A stretch of 31,229 nt of DNA from an uncultured Bacteroidales bacterium (lineage in GTDB: Bacteria; Bacteroidota; Bacteroidia; Bacteroidales; UBA932), in contig CAJUEK010000025.1 of assembly GCA_910585445.1 (NCBI GenBank), positions 1 to 31,229 on the forward strand. The letters are read 5' to 3'. The notes under the pieces are model-generated. The model made no database searches, was not told the origin of the DNA, and saw only the letters and a program-made list of their open reading frames with translations. Below, one piece after another: positions 24,035-31,229 of this stretch (positions are counted from its first letter, which is position 1; each line of letters opens with the position of its first letter). Both the position numbers and the translations under genes were made by a program.

Positions 24035-24766
24035 ATGAAACGGATTTTATTTCCGGCAGTCATTGCCATAATGGCTTTGGCAGCCTCCTGCTCACAGTAC
24101 AGATACGAGACTGTGGCAAATGATCCCCTCGGCACGAAAATCTATACTTTGGACAACGGTCTGAAAGTGTATATGAGCGTGAACAAGGAAACCCCGCGCA
24201 TCCAGACCTACATAGCCGTGAAGGTCGGAGGCAAGAATGACCCTTCGGAAACGACCGGGCTTGCGCACTACTTCGAGCACCTTATGTTCAAGGGCACGGA
24301 GCAGTTCGGAACATCGGACTATGCAGCGGAAAAGCCTATGCTTGATGAAATCGAATCGCTTTTCGAGGTGTATAGGAAAACTTCCGACGAGACGGAAAGG
24401 AACAGCATCTACCGCCGCATAGACTCCATAAGCTACGAGGCGTCAAAATTGGCGATACCAAACGAGTACGACAAGCTCATGTCCGTAATCGGGGCTGCCG
24501 GCACCAACGCCTTCACCTCACAGGACATGACGGTCTATGTCGAGGACATACCTTCCAACCAGATAGATAATTGGGCGAGGATTGAGGCTGACCGTTTCAA
24601 ACATCCCGTAATCAGAGGCTTCCACACGGAGCTTGAGACAATCTATGAGGAAAAGAACATGTCCCTCACCCAGGACAGCCGCAAAATCTGGGAAGCCCTT
24701 GACGCGGCCCTGTTCCCGAATCATCCTTACGGTACACAGACAGTTCTCGGAACCAGGAGCACCTGA
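24035..24766 (+). CDS. M16 peptidase, N-terminal part before the frameshift
   Basis: This 243-codon open part carries the lipoprotein signal and the whole zinc site (HYFEH at 78-82 and the downstream Glu near residue 208), and stops right after the conserved HPYGTQTVLGT. By itself it would lack the rest of the first domain and the entire second half that closes the peptidase clam-shell, so activity from this piece alone is unlikely. Confidence 0.7.
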   Translation: MKRILFPAVIAIMALAASCSQYRYETVANDPLGTKIYTLDNGLKVYMSVNKETPRIQTYIAVKVGGKNDPSETTGLAHYFEHLMFKGTEQFGTSDYAAEKPMLDEIESLFEVYRKTSDETERNSIYRRIDSISYEASKLAIPNEYDKLMSVIGAAGTNAFTSQDMTVYVEDIPSNQIDNWARIEADRFKHPVIRGFHTELETIYEEKNMSLTQDSRKIWEALDAALFPNHPYGTQTVLGTRST

Positions 24767-24825
24767 AGAACCCTTCCATAACAAATGTAAAGAATTATCA
24801 CCGCACATGGTATGTCCCTAACAAT

Positions 24826-26931
24826 ATGGCGATATGCCTTTCCGGAGATTTCGACCCGGACAAGATGGTGGAGGTGATTGAGAAATACTTCGGTGACATG
24901 CAGCCGAATCCGGAACTGCCTGTACTTGATTTCAAGCAGGAGGAACCGATAGAAAGCCCTGTCGTGCGCGAAGTGTCCGGCCCTGAGGCTGAGAACATCA
25001 TGATAGGCTGGAGACTGCCAAAGGCTACTGACAGTTCAAATGACATAGCGCAGATTGCAGGCGAAATACTTTACAACGGCCAGGCAGGCCTGCTTGACCT
25101 GGACATTAACCAGCAGCAGAAGGCACTTTCGGCATACGGATACTCTTCACTCCAGCCGGACTATGGACAGTTCCTTATAGGCGGCATGCCAAAGCAGGGC
25201 CAGAGCCTTGATGAACTGAAGGAGCTTCTGCTCGGCGAAATCGCAAAGCTGCGCAGCGGAGACTTTGACGAAAGCCTGATAGAGTCAACGGTGAACAATT
25301 TCCGTCTTTCCATCCAGAACCAGCTCGAAAGCAATGAGGACAGGGCAATGATGTACGTGGAGTCGTTCATAAACGGCAGCGACTGGGAGGATGATGTGAA
25401 AATGCTTGACAGGATTTCCAAGGTTACCAAGGCCGATGTCGTGGCATGGGCAAATGAGTATCTCGGACCTCAAAGCTATGCAGTTGTTTACAAACGTGTC
25501 GGCACGGACAAAAACGAGCAGAAGATTGCCGCTCCGGAAATTACTCCGATAGTGACAAACAGGGACATCCAGAGCGATTTCCTCACTGAGATTCAGTCTG
25601 TTGAAGTAAAACCTATTGAGCCGGTCTTCGTAAACTGGGAAAAGGACATGTCCAGATTCAAGACGGCGGAAGGCATCGAAGTATTGTACAAGGAGAATGT
25701 CACAAACGACATAGCGAACCTGAGCTATCTTTTCGAGAGCGGAGCAAAAAATGACCCGGCACTCAATCTTGCATTCCAATATGTAAGCTATCTCGGCACT
25801 CCGACAATGAGCGCGGAAGAGATTGCGTCCAAAATGTATTCGCTCGCATGCTCTTTCTCAATGCGTTCCGGAACAAACACTTCCCACATCACGATAAACG
25901 GCCTGAGTGAGAATATCCCGCAGGCGATGGACATAGTGGAAGACCTGCTGGCAAATGCACTGCCGGATGAGGAAATTCTTGAAAATCTCAAATCCGACAT
26001 GCTCAAGAGCCGTGCAGATTCAAAGCTGAGACAGCGCAGCTGCTTCAGTGCACTCCAGCGTTATGTGATTTACGGACCGGAATTCATCAAGAAAACCACA
26101 CTGGCAAATGACGAATTGTCCCGTATCACTTCAGAAGAGCTGCTGGCAAAGGTACGTTCACTTACGGACAAGCAGCACGAGGTTCTGTACTATGGCCCGG
26201 AATCAGAATCCGGACTCAAGAAAGCGCTTTCAGGCCATCATGCGGCCGGCGCCCTTGAGCCTCTTGAGAAATCACGCACTGCAACAGCCCTCACGGATAA
26301 GTCGGAGGTCTATATTGCACCTTATGATGCGAAGCAGCTTTATTATATCCAGTATTCAAACAGGGGCGATAAATTCGACGTCAGCGCTGACCCTGAGATT
26401 GAGCTTTACAACGGATATTTCGGAGGAGGCATGAACGCAATCGTGTTCCAGGAGATGCGCGAGGCCCGCGGTCTCGCATATTCCGCATATGCAGACCTCA
26501 GCACTCCGGGATTCAAGGATGACACATATTATTATATGGCCTTCATCGCTACCCAGAATGACAAGATGAAGCAGGCTATAGAGGCCTTTGATGACATCAT
26601 CAACAATATGCCGGAGTCTGAAAAGGCTTTTGAGGTCGCCAAAGAGTCCATCATCTCACGTCTGCGCACATCAAGGACAACTGGATATGACGTTCTCTGG
26701 AGCTATTATGACGCCAGGGACCTGGAGCTTGAGGAGCCTCGTGAGAAACAGATTTTCGAAAAGATTCAGGACATGACTCTTGCTGATGTAAAGGCGGCAC
26801 AGGAGAAATGGGTGAAAGGACGCCATTACATTTATGGCATACTCGGTGACGAGAAGGATATAGACATGACGTACCTGAGCTCTCTCGGCCCTGTAAAGAG
26901 ACTAACTCTTGAGGAGATATTCGGATATTGA
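24826..26931 (+). CDS. M16 peptidase, C-terminal part after the frameshift
   Basis: A 701-residue open part beginning at the first ATG after the break; coding likeness really begins at 24754. It contains the remainder of the active half (SGDFDPDKMVEVIEKYFGDM) and the second, catalytically inactive M16 half, including YNGYFGGGMNAIVFQEMREA and 'RGLAYSAYA', the usual M16 C-domain substrate-binding motif. It has no signal peptide. It precedes a strong bidirectional terminator. Confidence 0.75.
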   Translation: MAICLSGDFDPDKMVEVIEKYFGDMQPNPELPVLDFKQEEPIESPVVREVSGPEAENIMIGWRLPKATDSSNDIAQIAGEILYNGQAGLLDLDINQQQKALSAYGYSSLQPDYGQFLIGGMPKQGQSLDELKELLLGEIAKLRSGDFDESLIESTVNNFRLSIQNQLESNEDRAMMYVESFINGSDWEDDVKMLDRISKVTKADVVAWANEYLGPQSYAVVYKRVGTDKNEQKIAAPEITPIVTNRDIQSDFLTEIQSVEVKPIEPVFVNWEKDMSRFKTAEGIEVLYKENVTNDIANLSYLFESGAKNDPALNLAFQYVSYLGTPTMSAEEIASKMYSLACSFSMRSGTNTSHITINGLSENIPQAMDIVEDLLANALPDEEILENLKSDMLKSRADSKLRQRSCFSALQRYVIYGPEFIKKTTLANDELSRITSEELLAKVRSLTDKQHEVLYYGPESESGLKKALSGHHAAGALEPLEKSRTATALTDKSEVYIAPYDAKQLYYIQYSNRGDKFDVSADPEIELYNGYFGGGMNAIVFQEMREARGLAYSAYADLSTPGFKDDTYYYMAFIATQNDKMKQAIEAFDDIINNMPESEKAFEVAKESIISRLRTSRTTGYDVLWSYYDARDLELEEPREKQIFEKIQDMTLADVKAAQEKWVKGRHYIYGILGDEKDIDMTYLSSLGPVKRLTLEEIFGY

Positions 26932-26969
26932 CGCATATCTGTACCATTCCGGCATTCCGGACAGCGGTC

Positions 26970-27011
26970 AAAATAAAAAAGGAGGCTTTTTCTGCCTCCT
27001 TTTTTATTTTG
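26970..27011. terminator. Bidirectional terminator between M16 and esterase genes
   Basis: GGAGGC (26981-26986) pairs with GCCTCC (26994-26999), extended by AAAATAAAAAA on one side and TTTTTTATTTT on the other. Both strands have hairpin plus U-tract. It lies between the M16 stop at 26931 and the esterase stop at 27027. Confidence 0.88.
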
Positions 27012-27026
27012 CGCCGGTTGCAAAGG

Positions 27027-27830
27027 TCAATTCTCATTCCTCGTGCGGATATATTTCAGGAGAAGAAGATGGCCCGGCTCGACCATATCCCCATGTCCAA
27101 AACCGTCAAGTCTGCGGAATACGATGTCCTTATGTCCGTTCAGCTTCATCATCCTTACGAAATATGCAGTTTCTTCATATCGTCCGTAAAGTTCCATTTC
27201 CGGGTCTCCGGAGATTACAAGCAGAGGGGCAGAGTCTCCCCTGACATGGAACAGTGGGGCAAGCGAGTCGATTGTCGGAGTCAGCTCCGGAATATTCTGC
27301 TTGCGCCTTTGGGCGAAATGGGTGATGACCTGTCCGCTGTAAGGAATTGCAGCCGCTATGTCATGGTCCGGATTTATGCCGTACTTCTCAAGGTAATGCC
27401 TGTCAAGCGCAAGCATGTTCACGATATAGCCTCCGGCCGAATGACCGGCAAGATAGACTTTCGAAATGTCACCGCCATATCGTGCGGCATTATCCTTCAC
27501 CCAAGCCACGGCAGCCGCTGCCGCATCAAGTATTTCCGGAAGTTCAACTTCGGTGGCGAAAGGATAGCCTACGCCTACGACCACGGCACCGTCACGCTGA
27601 AGTTTCTTAGGACAGCTCCTGTGACCTGAGGTCAGGCCTCCCCCGTGAAACCAGACAATGACAGGACGGTTCTCCCCTCCCTCCTCATATGCCACATCAA
27701 GACGGCACATCTTGGCAAGATACCCGTCAGATGTGCTTATATATGGTATATCTTTGTCAAATGAATATTCACGCGCGAAGGAATATGCCGATATCAGGAC
27801 GGCAGCAAGCGCCAATGCTATTCTTTTCAT
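27027..27830 (-). CDS. Exported alpha/beta hydrolase (esterase/lipase-like)
   Basis: A 267-residue secreted alpha/beta hydrolase. MKRIALALAAVLISAYSFA is a signal peptide. VIVWFHGGGLTSG at 58-69 gives the HGGG oxyanion motif of the hormone-sensitive-lipase-like branch, and LAGHSAGGY at 128-135 is the nucleophile elbow with Ser131. Late LLVISGDPEMELYGR probably holds the acid and GFGHGDMVEPG the catalytic His. This set fits carboxylesterases, including BD-FAE-like acetyl- or feruloyl-esterases that act on plant polysaccharides; substrate is not determined. ATG 27830 is chosen for the signal peptide. It lies 35 bases downstream of the M28 gene and is probably co-transcribed with it. Confidence 0.88.
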   Translation of the reverse strand: MKRIALALAAVLISAYSFAREYSFDKDIPYISTSDGYLAKMCRLDVAYEEGGENRPVIVWFHGGGLTSGHRSCPKKLQRDGAVVVGVGYPFATEVELPEILDAAAAAVAWVKDNAARYGGDISKVYLAGHSAGGYIVNMLALDRHYLEKYGINPDHDIAAAIPYSGQVITHFAQRRKQNIPELTPTIDSLAPLFHVRGDSAPLLVISGDPEMELYGRYEETAYFVRMMKLNGHKDIVFRRLDGFGHGDMVEPGHLLLLKYIRTRNEN

Positions 27831-27865
27831 ACTGTTGCCTTGATTATTGCCCGAGACAGGCATGC

Positions 27866-29587
27866 TTATTTTTTCTTCATGTTCATAAGGTATATGTCAG
27901 CCAGCGGCACAAGCAGCATGACGTCCATGAAAGCAAGCAAGGCTACCGCACCGAGGGCACCTATGGTCAGGGCCATTGCCAAGGCATAGAGGAAAGAGAA
28001 TGCATGGAGCAGCACCAGCCCGATTGCAAGAGGCATCCAAAGCTTAAGTGAAGTAAGGTGATACAATACCATTGCACCTGATACGCAAAGCAGAGGAATG
28101 AAAAACATCAGATTCTCTCCCAAGGTGCCCACAAGGACTGCTGCAAGGACAAACACCAGGACGGCAGTTCCGTAAAGCACATTGTACGCATGCTGCAATG
28201 CCGCGTTTGCCGGAGCACTTGTCCTCATGGAGCCTGACACCTTTCTCATGGCCTTCTTTCTTCCCAAGACATAAACCAGCACACATACGGCGGCCATAAC
28301 GGATATGAATGCAATCATGGCCGCATTGTCAAATCCTATTCCGGCCACAACTCCGAAGAGCTTGAACTTCGCCCCTGTGCACAGGGCACAAATCCATGCA
28401 GTCAGTTCACCAAGGGCAAGCACTCCCACAGCCGCACCAAGCACGGCAACCGAGGTGCGGAACACTTTTGCAGCCTTGAGGCGACCGCGCACTCCTTCCA
28501 ATGCAAAAAGCAGCAAGAAGAGCACAAAGACGGCGACATTGAAAATCAGATAGCCTGTCTTGCTGAAAGTCACCAGTCCAAACAAAGGCACGGTGAAATA
28601 TGTCAAGTCCTTGTCAGAGGCAAGATATGACTTGTCCGCATATTCCGCGGATGTAAGATATTTCTCCGCTACAGGCAGCACCTGCACGCCATAATGCTGG
28701 ATGGACCTCTCGCTTATATTTGCAAAATTGTCAAGGTCAGTATGGTAATGGTTCACATCGGCTACCGTAGAGAAATTCATTCCAGGAATCTCATCTTTCA
28801 CGACTGTGAAATCCGTGAAATTCGGCATGAAATTGTAAACCACACTTGTAAGGGAATATGTAACGGGATATGATGCAGCGCTCCCGTAAAGCCCGACAAG
28901 CTTTGAGTTGCCCGGGCTTGTCTCAAAAAGCAGGGCAGGTCCCCATGGACCGCGGGCCTCAAGATTTATCAGCAGGCCTACATTGCCAAAGACTTCCGGG
29001 TCATTTCCGGCAACCGCCTTCATGCCCATCATCCCGGCCTCCTCGGCATCGGTGAAAAGCACTTTCAGTCCCTGGCTCCAGTCATTGCGGCTTTTCAGGA
29101 CCTGCGAGACAGTCTCAAGAATGACACCAAGGCCGTATCCGTCATCGGCAGCTCCATATGACCACACAGTGTCCTTTGGCATCGGCTGCGAATATCTTGA
29201 ATCATAGTGCGCAACCAGCATGAGATATGTATCGTCTTCCGAAGATGATGCAGGAGCGAACTGCGCCATGACATTGACTGCATCAAAAACATATTCCACA
29301 TGCTTGTTCTGCGGCCCTCTCAGAGAATCATACCTGTACAGCATGACCGTATCGGCGCCGAGCTGCTCAAGGCGAGAGACAAGATAATCCCTTACAGCAG
29401 CCCTCTCATCAGGCTGGGCAACGGAATGGTGCTTCCGGGAAATCACTTTTATGTCATTTGTTACACGAGCGGAAGAGAAGCCCTCCGCATCTGCATTCTG
29501 CGGCTTCGGAAGAGTCCAAAGCCCATAGGCAAGGAGACCGGCCAGCACTATGGCGGCCGCAAGAATCAATGGTCTGAATCTTTTCAT
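27866..29587 (-). CDS. Membrane-bound M28 family zinc aminopeptidase
   Basis: A 573-residue protein: an N-terminal anchor (residues 6-24), a periplasmic M28 peptidase domain (about 40-310), then about eight membrane segments (about 330-570). Zinc-site motifs are LVAHYDSR with H127 and D129, GAADDGYG with D148/D149, DAEEAG with E182 and E183, LEARG and a late NHYHTDLDN. The arrangement resembles vacuolar/ER membrane proteases of the Fxna/PFF1 type and their Bacteroidota relatives. Substrates are unknown; aminopeptidase action on exported peptides is inferred. It is preceded by an 80-bp repeat array that supplies the best promoter match, and followed by the esterase gene. Confidence 0.9.
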   Translation of the reverse strand: MKRFRPLILAAAIVLAGLLAYGLWTLPKPQNADAEGFSSARVTNDIKVISRKHHSVAQPDERAAVRDYLVSRLEQLGADTVMLYRYDSLRGPQNKHVEYVFDAVNVMAQFAPASSSEDDTYLMLVAHYDSRYSQPMPKDTVWSYGAADDGYGLGVILETVSQVLKSRNDWSQGLKVLFTDAEEAGMMGMKAVAGNDPEVFGNVGLLINLEARGPWGPALLFETSPGNSKLVGLYGSAASYPVTYSLTSVVYNFMPNFTDFTVVKDEIPGMNFSTVADVNHYHTDLDNFANISERSIQHYGVQVLPVAEKYLTSAEYADKSYLASDKDLTYFTVPLFGLVTFSKTGYLIFNVAVFVLFLLLFALEGVRGRLKAAKVFRTSVAVLGAAVGVLALGELTAWICALCTGAKFKLFGVVAGIGFDNAAMIAFISVMAAVCVLVYVLGRKKAMRKVSGSMRTSAPANAALQHAYNVLYGTAVLVFVLAAVLVGTLGENLMFFIPLLCVSGAMVLYHLTSLKLWMPLAIGLVLLHAFSFLYALAMALTIGALGAVALLAFMDVMLLVPLADIYLMNMKKK

Positions 29588-29636
29588 CAGCTGTCGGTTT
29601 TAATACATTTTCATCATCGGTTGCCTTCCGGCTGCG

Positions 29637-29669
29637 CAAATATACGAAAAAGCTGAGAGCAGAAACAAA
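29637..29669 (-). promoter_or_regulatory. Promoter of the M28 gene, within the first repeat unit
   Basis: Minus-strand -7 box TATATTTG at 29644-29637 and a -33 TTTG at 29669-29666, 21 bases apart, the best two-part match to the Bacteroidota promoter in this window. Start expected near 29630, about 43 bases before ATG 29587. Both elements are part of the first 80-bp repeat unit. Confidence 0.5.
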
Positions 29670-29936
29670 GTTTACTTTGATTCTGCCGAAGCGCATCAGT
29701 ATATGTGCGCGAAGCGCAAATATAGCAAAAGTTGAGAGCAGAGGGAAAATTTATTTTCACTCTGCCGAGACGCAAGCGTATATATGTCCGTCAGGACAAA
29801 TATAGGAAAAAGCTGAGAGCAGAAACAAAGCTCGCTTTGATTATGCCGAGACCAAGTGTATATATGTCCGTTAGGACAAATATAGCAAAAGTTATTTTCA
29901 CTCTGCCGAGACGCAAGCACATAAGTGCCATAAAGA
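29637..29936. repeat. 80-bp tandem repeat array with conserved hairpins
   Basis: Units start with CAAATATA at 29637, 29717, 29797 and 29877, exactly 80 bases apart; the last is cut to 60 bases and CAAATATT follows at 29937. Each full unit has a long stem-loop (unit 1 at 29659-29686, unit 2 at 29738-29765) and, in units 2 and 3, a second small stem GTCC-GGAC before the next unit. Units 1 and 3 share one hairpin version and 2 and 4 another, so the deeper period is 160 bases. Unit 4 has lost the left hairpin arm. Open frames across the array are by-products of the repeat. Confidence 0.85.
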
Positions 29937-29998
29937 CAAATATTATGTAAAACCACTAAAAAGTGAACAGCAATCCTTTACCTTGCCTGGCAGCTTCC

Positions 29999-31174
29999 TC
30001 ATAGAGAGCGCACAGGGCAATCCACATTGATAATATCGACCTTCTTCAGTTTGTCATTGGCTTTTGACGATTTACCCAAATACGAAGAAGTCATGGCTAA
30101 GCTGCTGTGATCAGCCTGCTGCTTGACAAATGAGACTGGAACGCCTTGACCGAGCATATTAGTTATACCTGTATCTTTAAGAGAGTAAAATTGCAAATCT
30201 TTTGAGAAGCCGCAAGCCGGACGCACATTTTTAAACCAATAGTCCGAAATCCTCTGGCTCCATATCTTTGCAGCACCGGGTAAAAAGTCATGTTTACCGG
30301 AAAACAGATAGCAGTCACTATGGCTCAAATCTATCTCCCGCAAATACTTCATCATTGTATCCGGGATAGTTCTTTGTGAATCATTGTCATTTTTTGCTAT
30401 AGCGCCTCTCACATTAAGAATTTGTCTCCCGACATCTATATCTCCGCACTTGAGCAACACAATTTCTTTAGGACGCATAAAGCAGCAATAACAGAACAGG
30501 CATATCAAAAGATAACCACGGTTTTCTTGTTCAAGAAAATCCCACAGACGCTTCAGTTCGTCATCATTAAACGTTCTTCTGGTTTTATGAGTCAGCTTTT
30601 TAGGCTTTCGTTTTAAAGAAGCAAAAGGATTGGAAGACATATATCCTTTTTCAACCATCCAATTGCTCATTATGCTACAAAATCGCAAACGATTGTTATA
30701 AGTCTGCGCACACAATCTTACGTCCTCATCAACATCATTCATAAAACGGATTGCCACAATCTTTGAAAAGGCACTTGCACAGCCATTCCTGTCAAACCCA
30801 TTCTTTAACAGCCATTCTTTCAGTATCTTGACTTGAGAGCGATAAGTTCGCATCGTACTGTGCTCGGATTCCTTTTCTTTTACACGCAGAAAAGCATCCA
30901 TGGCATCGAACATTTTTACAGACATATTATGAGAAGCTGCATCATGCATGGGATTCCATCCCAAAGCCAGTTTCTCATTAAGGCTGGCCATGATTGCTTT
31001 GGCTGCCTTTTTTCTTTCTCTGACAGGCTTGATGTGATTGAGCTTTAAGCGCATTAGCTTCAGCTTGCCTGTTGCAGGATTTATGACGTAGTAGGAAATA
31101 TACCAGACATCCCCGGTATCATGGAGTTTTGCCGGTACGTAATGAATGTAAGCTGTAGGTTTGAAAAAATACAT
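29999..31174 (-). CDS. Tyrosine-type recombinase/integrase
   Basis: A 391-residue site-specific recombinase. Residues 1-80 look like an arm-type DNA-binding region, about 85-185 the core-binding SAM-like domain, and 200-370 the catalytic domain. Catalytic candidates: R234 in FMRPKEI, K261 in AIAKNDN, S-L-K at 331-333 in FYSLKDTGIT where most families have HxxR, H356 in QQADHSSLAM, and the nucleophile Y365 in SSYLG. The Lys in place of the second Arg is also seen, as I recall, in other Bacteroidota integrases with the 'SLKDTGI' box. It is AT-richer than its left neighbours and likely belongs to a transposon, prophage or integrative element extending past the right edge; no attachment site can be proven. 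Confidence 0.9.
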   Translation of the reverse strand: MYFFKPTAYIHYVPAKLHDTGDVWYISYYVINPATGKLKLMRLKLNHIKPVRERKKAAKAIMASLNEKLALGWNPMHDAASHNMSVKMFDAMDAFLRVKEKESEHSTMRTYRSQVKILKEWLLKNGFDRNGCASAFSKIVAIRFMNDVDEDVRLCAQTYNNRLRFCSIMSNWMVEKGYMSSNPFASLKRKPKKLTHKTRRTFNDDELKRLWDFLEQENRGYLLICLFCYCCFMRPKEIVLLKCGDIDVGRQILNVRGAIAKNDNDSQRTIPDTMMKYLREIDLSHSDCYLFSGKHDFLPGAAKIWSQRISDYWFKNVRPACGFSKDLQFYSLKDTGITNMLGQGVPVSFVKQQADHSSLAMTSSYLGKSSKANDKLKKVDIINVDCPVRSL

Positions 31175-31229
31175 TTTTTTTATTGCTGTCCGATAAAACT
31201 CAAATAGCGCAATAAAGTATGGCTCGAAC

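Larger units (their letters stand above)
24035..26931 (+). pseudogene. M16 (pitrilysin-like) zinc peptidase gene, frameshifted
   Basis: Read as one gene this gives a protein of about 965 residues, normal for the Bacteroidota M16 peptidases with two M16 halves. The reading frame is broken at 24752-24754: HPYGTQTVLGT continues in the original frame only as RST and a TGA at 24764-24766, while the -1 frame from CAG at 24754 continues smoothly as QEHLKNPSITNVKNYH and stays open to 26931. A single C missing from an ACC-CAG context explains this. N-terminus MKRILFPAVIAIMALAASC is a lipoprotein signal with Cys19; HYFEH at 78-82 is the inverted zinc motif HxxEH, with the later ELETIYEEKNM supplying the distal Glu. 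It is either a recent pseudogene or a one-base sequencing or assembly error. Confidence 0.85.

Noticed and set aside
24745..24770. Programmed -1 frameshift in the M16 gene
   Set aside because: No canonical slippery heptamer and no evident downstream stem or pseudoknot; a one-base deletion or sequence error is simpler.
29637..29936. CRISPR array
   Set aside because: The repeats are contiguous 80-bp units with no unique spacers between short conserved repeats, and no cas genes are present.
29696..29956. Open frame of 86 codons on the minus strand with an internally repeated peptide
   Set aside because: It simply translates the 80-bp repeat; the peptide repeats follow the DNA period and no start signal or domain is visible.

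Overview
The window looks like chromosome of a Bacteroidales bacterium (phylum Bacteroidota), probably a host-associated or uncultivated lineage; genus cannot be told from the sequence. The signs are: start codons without Shine-Dalgarno sequences, repeated promoter -7 boxes of the Bacteroidota form TAnnTTTG, several lipoproteins with Bacteroidota-type lipoboxes, and phylum-typical families (DUF3822, DUF4861-like, IbrA/IbrB-like pair, FKBP lipoproteins). No rRNA, tRNA or CRISPR array is visible.

Layout. (1) 1-1478 is AT-richer, gene-poor and scarred: an unrecognised gene remnant, a 13-bp inverted repeat, an 85-bp decayed copy of the FKBP gene found at 10.6-11.2 kb, and a strongly G+T-biased tract just past the aldolase terminator. 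(2) 1479-4740: fba (minus) diverges from gmk-nadD-epimerase (plus). (3) 4783-9368 is a minus-strand operon: membrane-anchored protein, DUF3822 protein, rsmD, DUF4861-like protein, SulP anion transporter. (4) 9557-15564 is a plus-strand run: NrnA-like DHH phosphoesterase, two FKBP-like lipoproteins, MATE transporter, cytidylate-kinase-like protein, beta-lactamase-fold serine hydrolase, most of them overlapping or nearly so. (5) 15569-17775 is a compact minus-strand three-gene cassette: small GNAT-like protein, IbrA-like PAPS-reductase/DUF3440 protein, IbrB-like ParB-fold protein. (6) 17859-21949, plus: surface NUC1 nuclease with an Asp-Pro linker, DJ-1, SDR and two-domain VOC proteins. (7) alr (minus) diverges from a YugP-type zinc peptidase and a frameshifted M16 peptidase (plus). 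(8) 27027-29587, minus: secreted esterase and a membrane M28 peptidase. (9) 29637-29936 is an 80-bp tandem repeat array with conserved hairpins, followed by an AT-richer tyrosine recombinase (29999-31174) that probably marks the edge of a mobile element running off the right end.

Most of the middle is ordinary chromosome: glycolysis/gluconeogenesis, nucleotide and NAD synthesis, rRNA methylation, peptidoglycan precursor supply. The best candidates for something less described are the GNAT-IbrA-IbrB cassette, the covarying 80-bp hairpin array that also carries promoter-like boxes upstream of the M28 gene, the divergent promoters that overlap one another in every divergent gap, and the C-rich, G-poor (rut-like) trailer behind fba. 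The M16 gene is broken by one base, which may be real or a sequencing error.
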